From Sulfuritalea sp. (lineage in GTDB: Bacteria > Pseudomonadota > Gammaproteobacteria > Burkholderiales > Rhodocyclaceae): a stretch of 64,000 nucleotides of DNA. The DNA lies in contig JALNZB010000004.1 of the NCBI GenBank assembly GCA_023229545.1, forward strand, positions 62,001 to 126,000, given 5' to 3'. Below the pieces are notes generated by a model. The model made no database searches and had not been told where the DNA came from. It saw nothing but the letters and a program-made list of their open reading frames with translations. The position numbers were made by a program, and so were the translations under genes. Positions 1 to 8,977 of this stretch are shown in pieces (position 1 is the first letter of the stretch; every line of letters begins with the position of its first letter).

Positions 1-516
1 ACGGCGTCGGTGATCCTGTTCGTCGGCTCCGGTTACGAACGCAAAGGGCTGCCGACGCTGCTGCATGCGCTGTCGCGCATGACGCGCCGCGATGCCCGAC
101 TCTGGGTGGTCGGCCGTGACAAGGATGAGATGCGGATGCGCAAACTGGCGCAGACGCTCGGTATCGATGATCGCGTGCTGTTCCTTGGCGCACAGCCCGA
201 CGTGCGGCCCTTCTATGGCGCGGCGGATGTGTTCGCGCTGCCCACGCTCTACGATCCCTTCCCCAATGCCGCGCTGGAAGCGCTGGCCTGCGGCCTGCCG
301 TTAGTCACGACCACGACTTGCGGCGCGGCGGAACTGGTTACGCCGTTCAACGGCGCGGTGATCGCCGCCGGGGACGTGACCGCATTGGCGGCCAGTCTGG
401 ATGCGCTATGCGCGAGGGCGCCGACCATGCGCGGCGCGGCGCGCGCCAGCGTCGCCCATCTCGATCTGACCTCGATGGCGGCGCAATTGATGGCGCTCTA
501 TTCGCGGTTGAGTTGA
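1..516 (+). CDS. GT4 family glycosyltransferase, C-terminal part (5' end outside window)
   Basis: This is the C-terminal Rossmann domain of a GT-B glycosyltransferase, probably acting in LPS core assembly. The reading frame is open from the first base, so the gene starts upstream of the window; the GTG at position 10 is likely an internal valine. The visible protein begins with a beta-strand followed by GSGYERKGLPTLL, the usual opening of the donor-nucleotide domain. It contains the family's E-x7-E type signature in FPNAALEALACGLPLV and ends SMAAQLMALYSRLS. It runs towards the minus-strand polysaccharide cluster and overlaps the 3' end of the next gene by 19 bp. Sugar donor and acceptor cannot be told. 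Confidence 0.85.
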   Translation, partial: TASVILFVGSGYERKGLPTLLHALSRMTRRDARLWVVGRDKDEMRMRKLAQTLGIDDRVLFLGAQPDVRPFYGAADVFALPTLYDPFPNAALEALACGLPLVTTTTCGAAELVTPFNGAVIAAGDVTALAASLDALCARAPTMRGAARASVAHLDLTSMAAQLMALYSRLS

Positions 517-1631
517 CGCTCGGCGTCGGCCACCACCGGCCGCAGACGTTCGACGAAGGCGTCGAAAGAAAAACGCGCCAGATGCGCCTGCGCCAATTCG
601 GGATGCGGTCGTGGCAGGCCCGCGAGCAATTCGTCGAGTAGCCGGCTGAAATCGGCGCCGCCGTCCTCGCGCGGATCGCGATAGAGAAAGCCGGTTTCGC
701 CATCCAACACGGTTTCGCTAAAGGGCGGCGCGTTCACCGCGATCACCGGCGTGCCGCAAGCCTGCGCCTCGATAATGTTGAGACCCAGCGCCTCCTTTTC
801 CGGCAAGCCGGAGAGCAGATAGTCGAGTTGCCGGTAAATCGCCGCGACATTGCCCTGCTGGCCCCAGAAGCGCACCTGCCCGACCGGCAGAGTGGCGAGC
901 GCACGGTCAAGGTCGCGTACCGAGGCATAACCACCGCTGCCGAAGATTTCGAGATGAACTTCGCGATGGCGTGCGAGTAGCGGCGCCAGCAGCGAGAACA
1001 GCAGGGGAAACTGCTTGATCGGCGTCAGCCGCGAAACGATGCCCAGCGTCAGGCCGTCGCGGCGGACGAAGGGCGGATGCGGCCGCAACGCTTCGGCGAG
1101 CGGCTCCAGCCAGCCCAGCAGGCGGTCGCGGCCCTTGCGCCGGTCCCAGTCGTAGCGGCTGGCGCGGCGGATGTCGCTGGCACCGGCGCGCACGCCGAGT
1201 TCGGCGGCGCCATACAAAGGCTCCTCCCAAACCGGCCGACCGACCGCCTTGAGGCCGTCGCGCACCCAGCCGGAGACGGCGTAGATCCGGTCATGACCGG
1301 CGAAGGCAGTGGAGTTGCGTCCCTGCACCGGCATGTGGGCGATGGCGGTGCGCAGTCGGCGCGGCACTGCGGCGCGCAGTTCGGTGGGCAGCGGGCCATG
1401 CGACAGCAGCCATAGCCGCCCTGTTGGCAAGTGACGCGGCAAATCGGCGGTTGCGGCGACGGTGGTGCGCTCGGTGTCGGCGGGCAGCCCGAGTCGGTCC
1501 CAGAATGCGGCTTGCGGATGCACCAGCAGGCGCGTCGGTACGCCGAGCAGTGACAGTGCGCGACACAAAAACGCCGTGTACACCTCGCCACCACCGAAGT
1601 GCGGCTGGAGGTTGATCTGGATCAGTTTCAT
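498..1631 (-). CDS. GT4 family glycosyltransferase
   Basis: Predicted cytoplasmic GT-B glycosyltransferase of about 377 residues. I chose the ATG at 1631 because it gives the canonical N-terminus MKLIQINLQPHFGGGE (glycine-rich acceptor loop) and overlaps the preceding stop as ATGA; the longer open frame is an extension into the upstream gene. The C-terminal half has SRLTPIKQFPLL (start of the donor domain) and EALGLNIIEAQACGTPVIA, which carries the two glutamates of the E-x7-E motif. It is the last gene of the minus-strand polysaccharide operon and converges on the truncated transferase at the window edge. Specificity is unknown. Confidence 0.85.
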   Translation of the reverse strand: MKLIQINLQPHFGGGEVYTAFLCRALSLLGVPTRLLVHPQAAFWDRLGLPADTERTTVAATADLPRHLPTGRLWLLSHGPLPTELRAAVPRRLRTAIAHMPVQGRNSTAFAGHDRIYAVSGWVRDGLKAVGRPVWEEPLYGAAELGVRAGASDIRRASRYDWDRRKGRDRLLGWLEPLAEALRPHPPFVRRDGLTLGIVSRLTPIKQFPLLFSLLAPLLARHREVHLEIFGSGGYASVRDLDRALATLPVGQVRFWGQQGNVAAIYRQLDYLLSGLPEKEALGLNIIEAQACGTPVIAVNAPPFSETVLDGETGFLYRDPREDGGADFSRLLDELLAGLPRPHPELAQAHLARFSFDAFVERLRPVVADAERQLNRE

Positions 1632-2893
1632 CTTGCTTTTGGTTCTTCCCGCATCCCGGCGATCAACACACCGCAGATGAAGGCGAACAGCCCCAGCCGC
1701 CAGCCGGAAAAATGACCATCGAGCAGGCAGCGTAGCGTATAACCGCCGACGAAGAACGCGAGCACCAGTGCCGCAGCGTCCTGCCGCTGGCGGAATCGTT
1801 TCCATGCACTGCCGAGGATGACAATCGCTGTTGCCAACAGCAGACCCAATCCAGCCAGCCCGGTGCCCAGTGCGAAATCCAGCCAGCCGCTGTGGCTGCT
1901 GCCAAATCCTGCTTTCCCGTATTTCCGCGCCACGGCGCGACCGAAGGCATCATGCCCAAAGCCGATGCCGAGAGGATGCCCGGCGATCAAGTCGATTGCC
2001 TGATGCGCCCACGCCGCCCGCGCATAAGCGGACTCTTCCAGCACGGCACCGGAAGGTGTGACGGGACGGGTTGTCGCATCGCCTGTCAACCAGTAGGTGC
2101 TGGGCGATGACCAGCCGACGACTAAAGATTCGCGCAATCCCTGCCATCGACCGTCAAAGCTGAGTGAGCTCAAGCCGAGCAGCGCAACCACGCCTGTAGC
2201 GACGACGATGACAGGCCAGTGACGTGATCGGACATTGAGCAGAACGAGGCTTGCCGCCGCAAGCAGCATTATCGAAACTGCGGTGCTGTTGCGCGATTGC
2301 AGTGCCAGGTCTGAAACCGCAGACAGAAACAACAGAGCCCAGCCAGCGCACGAACCGAGCGCCAGCGGAGAATATTTTTCAAGCGCCCAAGCCAGGCGGT
2401 CCGCCACCAGCAGGGCGAGCAGAAAACTGTTGAGCGTGCCCTGGTAATCATAGGCGGCGAAAGGCGTCGCCTTGAATGGCCAGGCACCCGTGACCAGAAA
2501 TAGCTTCAACTGCCATCCCAGCAACCAAAGCATGTGAACCGCGAGCGCTACGGCAACGGCCTGCGCGGCGCGTCCGCGCGGCAACTGCATCGCCGCCCAG
2601 GCGCCGATGGCGCCGATCAGCAACGGCATCAGCCAGTTGGCGCGAAACTGGTCGAGCGCAAGAGTCGGCGCTGACGCGACGGCGACGGAGTGGAACACGA
2701 TCCACGCCGTGAGCGCCAGCAGCCACCACGCTGCAGGTTTCAGCCATGCCACCAGCCGGGGCAGTGTCTGGCGGCAAGCCCACAGCAGTGCGACGATCCC
2801 CAGCAACAAAAGCATATTGCTCAGTGCGATGGTGTGCGGAATCGGGAAGACAAACACGAGCGCGGCGACCCAGGCTTGCCAGAACCAGGTCAT
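1628..2893 (-). CDS. O-antigen ligase/polymerase family membrane protein
   Basis: Polytopic inner-membrane protein of about 421 residues, mostly hydrophobic helices, of the Wzy_C/O-antigen ligase group. Such proteins either ligate polymerised O-antigen to lipid A-core (WaaL-like) or polymerise repeat units; the sequence alone does not decide. The periplasmic loop before the last helices holds GSSHSGWLDFALGTGLAGL, which resembles the His-containing motif conserved in this group. The ATG at 2893 overlaps the upstream stop as ATGA and gives MTWFWQAWVAALVFVFPIP, a good first membrane segment. Both gene junctions overlap by 4 bp, pointing to one operon with the flanking glycosyltransferases. A diverged copy of the dispersed repeat lies in the coding sequence at 2661-2684. 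Confidence 0.8.
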   Translation of the reverse strand: MTWFWQAWVAALVFVFPIPHTIALSNMLLLLGIVALLWACRQTLPRLVAWLKPAAWWLLALTAWIVFHSVAVASAPTLALDQFRANWLMPLLIGAIGAWAAMQLPRGRAAQAVAVALAVHMLWLLGWQLKLFLVTGAWPFKATPFAAYDYQGTLNSFLLALLVADRLAWALEKYSPLALGSCAGWALLFLSAVSDLALQSRNSTAVSIMLLAAASLVLLNVRSRHWPVIVVATGVVALLGLSSLSFDGRWQGLRESLVVGWSSPSTYWLTGDATTRPVTPSGAVLEESAYARAAWAHQAIDLIAGHPLGIGFGHDAFGRAVARKYGKAGFGSSHSGWLDFALGTGLAGLGLLLATAIVILGSAWKRFRQRQDAAALVLAFFVGGYTLRCLLDGHFSGWRLGLFAFICGVLIAGMREEPKAR

Positions 2894-3870
2894 CGTCGCG
2901 GCTCCTGTCTGCTGGCGTGCCAATCCAGCAGTCGGTCATGCAGAACCTTTGCGCGCAAGGCGTAGGTATGATGCGACATGACATGGGCGTGGCAGCGCTC
3001 GGCCAGATCGCGCGCGGCGGCGAAGTTCGCCAGCCAGAATTCGATTTGGGTCACAGCGTCGTCCAGCCCGTCGAACTCAGCCCAGTTGTCATTGGGCGTG
3101 AAGTCGTCGCGCGCATGCGTGCGCTTGTCGCAAAGCAGGAAGCCGCCACTGGCGGGGATGCCGTAGCAACGCTCGGGCAGGCCGGAAGCCACAGACGAGC
3201 CGTAGTCGCAGGAGGCGCCGAAATTGAGATTGATGCGGCTCTTCTGAATCAGAGCCACTTGCTCGTCCGCACCCATGCCGGCAGCTTCGCGGAACAGGAA
3301 GCGGATGCCGCGCGCGGCGAGGCGTTCGCCAAGGGCAGCGAAGAAGGCTTGGCGCGAACGCATCTCCTTGTAACGGGTTCCGTCCATCGCGCCGAAGAAG
3401 GACACGTCGTACCGATAGTAGTCGGTTTGCCGAAATTGCCGCCATGTCGCCGCCGAGGCATCCAGAAAATAACGGTCCGTGTCGGCGGCGTTGCCCAGAT
3501 AGAAGTTCTCCCCGCCGAAGCGCCGCCCGTCGATGGTGCTGTGGCTGGCATAGAGGTCGAAGGGGCGCAGGTATTCCAGCAGCTTCAGGCGCCAGCGCGG
3601 CTGGTTCAGGTAATGCGGCGCGTCGCGATTCCAGGTCAGCACCGGCACGCCATGCGCCGCGAGCGCGCGAAAGCAACGCAGCAAACGCAGCGGCGACTTG
3701 ATCGTGGCGTAGAAACAGGCGAAGTGGGCAAATGTTTTGCGCGGGTCGGCGGGCGGCGCATCGCCACCGATGTAGCGCACGTCGTAACCGAGGTCGCGAA
3801 AATGCGTGGCGAGCGGGATGAAGGTCTTTGCGCCGTCATGGGTGATGACATTTCGCGACGGGCCAGTCAC
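2890..3870 (-). CDS. Glycosyltransferase with a CgeB-like C-terminal domain
   Basis: About 326 residues. A GTG start at 3870 overlaps the preceding stop (GTGA) and yields MTGPSRNVITHDGAKTF; the longer open frame upstream is out of place and runs through the acyltransferase gene. The C-terminal part contains RCYGIPASGGFLLCDKR, close to the pattern of Glyco_trans_1_2 (PF13524) domains seen in CgeB-like and maturation-type glycosyltransferases. The middle has a DYGSSVASGLPERCYG stretch typical of the donor-binding domain. No signal peptide is visible, so it is probably cytoplasmic. Its operon position between an acyltransferase and an O-antigen ligase suggests modification or extension of a surface glycan; the sugar is unknown. 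Confidence 0.7.
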   Translation of the reverse strand: MTGPSRNVITHDGAKTFIPLATHFRDLGYDVRYIGGDAPPADPRKTFAHFACFYATIKSPLRLLRCFRALAAHGVPVLTWNRDAPHYLNQPRWRLKLLEYLRPFDLYASHSTIDGRRFGGENFYLGNAADTDRYFLDASAATWRQFRQTDYYRYDVSFFGAMDGTRYKEMRSRQAFFAALGERLAARGIRFLFREAAGMGADEQVALIQKSRINLNFGASCDYGSSVASGLPERCYGIPASGGFLLCDKRTHARDDFTPNDNWAEFDGLDDAVTQIEFWLANFAAARDLAERCHAHVMSHHTYALRAKVLHDRLLDWHASRQEPRR

Positions 3871-4463
3871 GGCGCCACCGGTGGCGGAGCCGGGTCCATG
3901 CCACGCGAGCCGATGACACGCGCCGGGACGCCGGCAAGGATGGAATACGGTGCGCAGGAGGTAGTCACCACGGCGCCGGCGCCGACCACCGAGCCGTGGC
4001 CGATGACGATGCCTTCGAGCACGATAGCGCCCGCGCCGATCCATACGTCATCCTCGATGGTGACGTTTCCGGGCTGCATGCCCTGCGTGTTGATCGGCCG
4101 TTCGCGCGAGGCAAACACGTGGCGGTAGGCGATCACGTGGGCCCGCGGCCCGATCAGGACATCCTTGCCGATGGTGACCATTCCGCGCGCATCGATCGCG
4201 GCGTTGCGGTTGATCGAGGTGCGATCGCCGATTTCCAACCGACCGAAGGCGCCGAGATAGACGCCGCGATTGAGGTCCACCGCGTCACCGAGGATGACGC
4301 AAGCATCGTCCGGAGCATCGATCACGCAGCCGGTCCGTATCTTGCAGCCGCGGCCGAGGCGAACATTGCGCGGGTGCTTGATGTGCGCGCCGAGCGATAC
4401 CGTCGAATCCCCCCGCAGCTTGGCGAGCAGGGCGAACCACAGCAGGTTGAACCAGAGCTTCAT
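3867..4463 (-). CDS. Left-handed beta-helix acyltransferase (WcaF/NodL-like)
   Basis: 198-residue member of the hexapeptide-repeat acyltransferases, which usually O-acetylate sugars from acetyl-CoA as trimers. The sequence shows repeated [LIV]-G-x4 hexads from about residue 20 (VSLGAHIKHPRNVRLGRG) to about 180, with the loop histidine region around IAYRHVF and the C-terminal VAGAVVTT-like and ILAGVPARVIG signature of this family. It starts one base upstream of the stop of a paralogous acyltransferase gene and overlaps the following GT gene by 4 bp. It likely decorates the polysaccharide made by this operon. Donor and acceptor are inferred from the family only. Confidence 0.85.
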   Translation of the reverse strand: MKLWFNLLWFALLAKLRGDSTVSLGAHIKHPRNVRLGRGCKIRTGCVIDAPDDACVILGDAVDLNRGVYLGAFGRLEIGDRTSINRNAAIDARGMVTIGKDVLIGPRAHVIAYRHVFASRERPINTQGMQPGNVTIEDDVWIGAGAIVLEGIVIGHGSVVGAGAVVTTSCAPYSILAGVPARVIGSRGMDPAPPPVAP

Positions 4464-5024
4464 TTAGGTCCTCGCCTTGCGTACCGTGGCCGGAACCCCG
4501 GCCACTACCATGAACTCCGGCACATCCTCACGCACCACGGCGCCGGCCGCGACGACGGCGCCGTCGCCGATGGTGACGCCAGCCAGAATGATGGCGTTTG
4601 CGCCGAGCCAGACGTCGCGGCCGATGCGTATCGGCCGCGCATCCACGGCTTGCGAACGGATGGTGGCTCCAACGGCAAAGCGGTGCTGGTAGGAGATGAT
4701 GCGCACGCCTGGTCCGATCAGGGTGTCGTCGCCGACATCAACGCCGCCGGTGCCATTGACGATGCTGAAGTTGTTGATCTCGACCCGGTCGCCGAGCCGC
4801 ACGCCGCCGTTGCCGCCCTGCACGTAGGCGTAGCGGTTCAGCGTGACCTTGTCTCCGAAGCGCACGCCGGGACTGCGCGACGCATCCACCGAGGCATCGG
4901 CGTGGATCTTGCAGCCGCGTCCCAGCTGGATGCGCTCATGGCCCTTGATATAAGCAGAGAATGACACCCGGTTGCCGGCGCGGCGCTGCTGCACAATAAA
5001 GAGAAGATGCTTCAAGAGGTTCAC
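4464..5024 (-). CDS. Left-handed beta-helix acyltransferase, second copy
   Basis: About 186 residues, paralogous to its downstream neighbour: hexapeptide repeats from about residue 20 onward (FSAYIKGHERIQLGRGCKI), an ISYQHRF histidine loop and the end VVAGVPATVRKART. Start choice is difficult. The longest frame runs into asnB, but the GTG at 5024, just after the asnB stop, fits operon spacing and gives MNLLKHLLFIVQQRRAG. The two adjacent acyltransferases share the layout GRGCKI, a histidine loop and DVWLGA/DVWIGA, so a tandem duplication followed by divergence is likely. Expected role: O-acetylation of a surface sugar. Confidence 0.8.
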   Translation of the reverse strand: MNLLKHLLFIVQQRRAGNRVSFSAYIKGHERIQLGRGCKIHADASVDASRSPGVRFGDKVTLNRYAYVQGGNGGVRLGDRVEINNFSIVNGTGGVDVGDDTLIGPGVRIISYQHRFAVGATIRSQAVDARPIRIGRDVWLGANAIILAGVTIGDGAVVAAGAVVREDVPEFMVVAGVPATVRKART

Positions 5025-5025
5025 G

Positions 5026-6861
5026 TCAGATTTCCAGCGGATGCGTTTCAAGCCAGGCCAATAGCACCGCAAATGTGTAAAACAGGCGCACATTGCCCTG
5101 GCCGCGTCGCGCTTCGTTGCCCAGCGCCGCAATGGCGCCGGCATCGAGCCAAGGCGCACGTATTCTAGCCGCTACGACTTGCGCCTCGCACCAGTCGCGC
5201 CACGGCCCGGCAAAGTTGGCGCGAAGCGGCACCGAGAATCCATGCTTCTCCCGGTTCCAGACGGCTTCCGGCAGATACCGGCGGGCCAGTGCGCGCAGCA
5301 GGGCCTTGCCGCCGCCCGCATCGAAATGCACCCCGGCCGGTAGGCGCAGCACCCGGTCCAGCAGGGCGTTGGCCAAGAGCGGCACGCGCACTTCGAGGCC
5401 GTGGGCCATGCTGGCGCGGTCGGTCTTGGTCAGGCAGTTCTCCGAAAGGTAGGTCCATAGGTCGGCGCGCAGCAGGGCGCCTCGGTCGTAGCCGCCGTGG
5501 CGTTCGGCCAGCTCGCGCCACAGCTCCAACGTGGCCTGCGACCGGCAGGCCGTGGCGACTTCGGGTGCCAGGTAGCGGCTCAGGTCCTTGCGGCTGCCGG
5601 GATAGTCGCCCAGTTCAACGCGACGATAGAGCAGCAGATCGGGGCCAGCCAAGGCGCGGCGGGTCAGGCTGACCGGCGCCAGGCCGTGCCGCAGCAGGAC
5701 GCGCAGCAGGCGCTTGGCCGCGCCGTCGGGGTGGCGGTCGGCGGTATCGAGGAAGCGCGGATAGCCGCCGAAGAGTTCGTCGCCGCCGTCGCCCGACAAG
5801 GCTACGGTGACATGCTGGCGCGTCAGGCGCGACAGCGCCCAGGTAGGGATGTAGGCCGGGTCGGCGAGCGGCTGGTCGAGGTCGGCCAGCGCCGCAACCA
5901 GCGTTTCTGCAGTGAGTTGCGGGGCATCGAGGACGTGGTGCTCGGTGCCATAGAGTTCGGCCACGGCACGGGCTGCCGGACTCTCGTCGAAGCCGGCCTC
6001 GGCAAAGCGCACGCTGAAGGTTTTCAGCGGGCGGGCGCCGGCTTGGGCCATGTAATGCACGACGAGGCTGCTGTCGATGCCGCCGGAGAGAAAGGCGCCG
6101 AGCGGCACGTCGGCCACCAACTGGTCCTTGACGGCCCGCGCCAGCAGGCGGTCGGTTTCCTCGACCAGCGCCGCTTGGTCGGGCGCGCTTTCCGTCGCGT
6201 CGGGAATGGTCCACCACTGGCGCGCCGTCGCGTGAGCGCCGACTTTCCAGCGCAGGCAAGCCCCCGGCGGCAGGACGTGAATGTCCCGCACCAGGGTACG
6301 CGGCGCCAGCGGCGTCTGGAACGCCAGGTAGTCGCGCAGGCCTTGCGGGTCGAGCTTCTTCGGGAAGCTGGAGAGGACGAAGAAGGGCGCCAGGGTCGAC
6401 GCCGCCACCAGGCCGTTTGCATGTTCGCCCCAGAACAGCGGCTTGACGCCGAGCCGGTCGCGGGCGAGGAAAACGCTGCCATCCCTTGCGTCGTGGATAG
6501 CGAAGGCGAAAATGCCATCGAGCTTTTCCAGCACGGCTTCGCCCCAGTACGAGTAGCCGGTCAGCAGCACCTCGCTGTCGGAGTTTGTGGCGAAGGCGTG
6601 ACCCGCCGTCTCGAGTTCGCGGCGCAGGGCGGCAAAGTTGTAGATCTCGCCGTTATAGATCATCGCCAGCCGGCCGTGGTCCGTGGTCATCGGCTGGCGC
6701 CCACCGGCGATATCGATCACCGCCAGCCGCGCGTGGCCGAGCAGAGCATCGCCGTGGGCCAGCACCTCGCGCGCATCGGGACCGCGCGATTTCAGCGTTT
6801 CCAGCGCCGCGCCGAAGTCGCTGCGGAACAGGTCGCCGACGGCGAGCAGGAAGCCGCACAT
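5026..6861 (-). CDS. asnB: Asparagine synthetase (glutamine-hydrolysing) family amidotransferase
   Basis: 611 residues when started at the ATG at 6861, which places the catalytic cysteine at position 2 (MCGFLLAV). The N-terminal class II glutaminase domain has MIYNGEIYN and RDRLGVKPL; the C-terminal synthetase domain has the PP-loop SGGIDSS within PLGAFLSGGIDSSLV, and LSGDGGDELFGGYPR. Long upstream in-frame sequence overlaps the previous gene and is not coding. Within polysaccharide clusters such proteins often amidate a sugar or amino-acid substituent rather than make free asparagine, so the true acceptor is uncertain. The start codon overlaps the upstream stop by one base (TGATG). A diverged copy of the dispersed repeat lies at 6223-6246. 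Confidence 0.9.
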   Translation of the reverse strand: MCGFLLAVGDLFRSDFGAALETLKSRGPDAREVLAHGDALLGHARLAVIDIAGGRQPMTTDHGRLAMIYNGEIYNFAALRRELETAGHAFATNSDSEVLLTGYSYWGEAVLEKLDGIFAFAIHDARDGSVFLARDRLGVKPLFWGEHANGLVAASTLAPFFVLSSFPKKLDPQGLRDYLAFQTPLAPRTLVRDIHVLPPGACLRWKVGAHATARQWWTIPDATESAPDQAALVEETDRLLARAVKDQLVADVPLGAFLSGGIDSSLVVHYMAQAGARPLKTFSVRFAEAGFDESPAARAVAELYGTEHHVLDAPQLTAETLVAALADLDQPLADPAYIPTWALSRLTRQHVTVALSGDGGDELFGGYPRFLDTADRHPDGAAKRLLRVLLRHGLAPVSLTRRALAGPDLLLYRRVELGDYPGSRKDLSRYLAPEVATACRSQATLELWRELAERHGGYDRGALLRADLWTYLSENCLTKTDRASMAHGLEVRVPLLANALLDRVLRLPAGVHFDAGGGKALLRALARRYLPEAVWNREKHGFSVPLRANFAGPWRDWCEAQVVAARIRAPWLDAGAIAALGNEARRGQGNVRLFYTFAVLLAWLETHPLEI

Positions 6862-7931
6862 CAGAAGCTCTCCCGCGCCAGCGCTTCCCAGGCATCGAGT
6901 GCCCGGTCGGCGGCATAGGGCGCCAGCGCTGCGGCGACCACGGCATCGGCCGGCATCGGCGCCGCCAATGCGGTGCGCATGGCCTGCGCCAATGCCGCGA
7001 CGTCGTTGCAGGGCACCAGCCATTGCGCCAGTTCGCCACCCAGAATTTCGCGCGGGCCGCTGGGACAGTCCGTGCTGACGACACGGCTGCCGCAGGCCAG
7101 CGCCTCGATCAGAACGTTGGGCAGGCCTTCGTGGTCGGAGCACAGCACCAGCAGGTCGGCTGCGGCCATCCAGGGATAGGGGTTGGCCTGAAAGTCGGCG
7201 ATGACGACACGGCGCGTGAGATCTAGTTGCGCGATCAGCGCGGCGAGTTTCGCGTCGGGCGGCGTCAGCAGTACCAGCTGATGAAGCAGTTCCGCGCGCG
7301 CGAAGGCAGCAAGCAGCAAGTCGTGGCGTTTCTGCGCGGCAAAACGACCGACATGGAGCATGTAGGGTCCGGTCGGCCGCGCCGGACAAGGCTCGGCAGC
7401 CAGGGCGCGAATAGCGGCGAAGTCGAAGGGGTTGGCGATGACCTGGATGCTTTTCGGATCGATGCCGAAGTGCGATTGCATGTCGGTGGCCACGCCCTGC
7501 GAGACGGCCACCAGCCGGCGCGCGCCGTAAATTTGACGATAACACGCCGTGCGCCGCTGCGCCTTAGCCGCCGGCAACCGGGCGATCTCGGCCGACAGCG
7601 TATTGGCGATGCGGCAGACATGGCGCAGGGCTCCGGACAGCGCCACCACTTCGTCGGCAAAAGGCAGGGTCGACAGCAGCAGGTCGTGCGGCCGGTTTGC
7701 CAGCAGGCGCCGCAGGCGCCAGGCCAGCCGCCGCTTGCCCAGCCAGCCGTGACCGGCGCGCACGGACAGGGCGTAAAAGCGGCAACCGGCGGGCGGCGGG
7801 TAGTTGCCAGCATCTTCGCAAACGACGAAGTCCACCTCGTGACCGCGCTCCGCCAGTCCACCGGCGATCTTGGCCAGGGCCTTCTCGGCGCCGCCACCGG
7901 CAAGGTTGGTGGTGAACAGGACAAACTTCAT
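6861..7931 (-). CDS. GT4 family glycosyltransferase
   Basis: 356 residues. The ATG at 7931 gives MKFVLFTTNLAGGGAEKAL, a textbook GT4 N-terminus with the GGGAE loop, and overlaps the upstream stop as ATGA. The donor domain opens with YMLHVGRFAAQKRHDLLLAAF and holds LCSDHEGLPNVLIEALACG, carrying the E-x7-E motif. This looks like the PglH/WbaZ type of retaining transferase, cytoplasmic or membrane-associated, adding a hexose or N-acetylhexosamine to a lipid-linked or core acceptor. Stop/start overlaps tie it to the GT9 gene upstream and asnB downstream. Confidence 0.88.
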   Translation of the reverse strand: MKFVLFTTNLAGGGAEKALAKIAGGLAERGHEVDFVVCEDAGNYPPPAGCRFYALSVRAGHGWLGKRRLAWRLRRLLANRPHDLLLSTLPFADEVVALSGALRHVCRIANTLSAEIARLPAAKAQRRTACYRQIYGARRLVAVSQGVATDMQSHFGIDPKSIQVIANPFDFAAIRALAAEPCPARPTGPYMLHVGRFAAQKRHDLLLAAFARAELLHQLVLLTPPDAKLAALIAQLDLTRRVVIADFQANPYPWMAAADLLVLCSDHEGLPNVLIEALACGSRVVSTDCPSGPREILGGELAQWLVPCNDVAALAQAMRTALAAPMPADAVVAAALAPYAADRALDAWEALARESF

Positions 7932-8977
7932 TGCGGACGGGTTTTCCATGAGTGATCCGTCAGTGCCTGTTGCACCGACTGCCAGACGCGGTCGACGCTG
8001 ATGTCGGCCATGGCGGCTTCGGGCCCACAGCGGTTGGCCAGCGGGTGGTCGATGGCATAGAGACAAGGATGATCGAGCGGGGCCAGCACGCGGCTCGGCG
8101 AATAGCCGTGGTAGAGCGCCACCATGGGTCGTTGCAGCGCACCCATCAGATGCGTTGGGCCAGTGTCGACGCCGATGTAGAGATCGACCCGATTCATCAG
8201 CGCCGCAGTTTGCCGCAGGCTCAGGCGGCCGGCGCAAAGCGTGGCGGCATTGCCCAGCTCTGCCGCCAGCGCCTCGGTGCGCGTCTTTTCCTCCGCGCCG
8301 CCGAAGATCAGGAAGTGAGCGCCCGGCCAGGTCGAGCGGATGCGCCGGCAGAGTTCGCTGAAATGAGTGGGCGGCCAGTCGCGGTAGGCCTTGGTCGGGA
8401 AGCTGGCCACTTGCAGGCCGATCAGCGGGTGGCGCTCGGTCGCCCGCCGGGCGGCGAGAAAGTCCGCCGCCCAACTGGCCTCCTCGGCGGTAACGCGATA
8501 GCTCAGCGCCTTGCCAGCGGGCGCGGCGCCCACGACAGCCGGCAGCAGCAACTGGATGTCTACGGCATGTGTGGTCTGCAAGGCCGGATGTTCGACGACG
8601 CGGTAAAGCCGGCGATTCAGCGCTTCGTCCGGCTGGCGAAAAGCCACCACGCGGCGGGCAGCGCGCAAGGCATATTCGATCAGCGGCGCATCGAAATTGC
8701 AGACGAAAGCAAGGTCGTAGCGCTTGCCCGCCAATCGGCCCATGAAGCGCGCACGCTGCTTCTCGATGCAGCCGGTACGCTGGACGAAGGGCAAAAAGCG
8801 CAGCACTTCCTCACGCTTCGGATGCGCCAGCAGATGGATGCGCGCCTGCGGCCAACGGGCAGCGACGGCGCGCACGGCCGGGGTCACCAGCAGGGTGTCG
8901 CCGATGCGCGAGACATTGATGTAGAGAATGTCCCGCAGCTCGGGCAGCGCCAACTCAGTCGCGCCGGGCGAACTCAT
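7928..8977 (-). CDS. GT9 family heptosyltransferase-like protein
   Basis: 349 residues of the GT9 family (WaaC/WaaF/WaaQ group), which transfer heptose from ADP-heptose to the LPS inner core at the cytoplasmic face. The sequence shows YINVSRIGDTLLVTPAVRAV at the N-terminus and GVDTGPTHLMGALQRPMVAL in the C-terminal domain, both family hallmarks. The start at 8977 overlaps the 3' end of the methyltransferase gene by 23 bp; a slightly later start is possible. Which core position it modifies cannot be read from sequence. It sits with other LPS genes and MsbA, which supports a core-assembly role. Confidence 0.88.
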   Translation of the reverse strand: MSSPGATELALPELRDILYINVSRIGDTLLVTPAVRAVAARWPQARIHLLAHPKREEVLRFLPFVQRTGCIEKQRARFMGRLAGKRYDLAFVCNFDAPLIEYALRAARRVVAFRQPDEALNRRLYRVVEHPALQTTHAVDIQLLLPAVVGAAPAGKALSYRVTAEEASWAADFLAARRATERHPLIGLQVASFPTKAYRDWPPTHFSELCRRIRSTWPGAHFLIFGGAEEKTRTEALAAELGNAATLCAGRLSLRQTAALMNRVDLYIGVDTGPTHLMGALQRPMVALYHGYSPSRVLAPLDHPCLYAIDHPLANRCGPEAAMADISVDRVWQSVQQALTDHSWKTRPQ

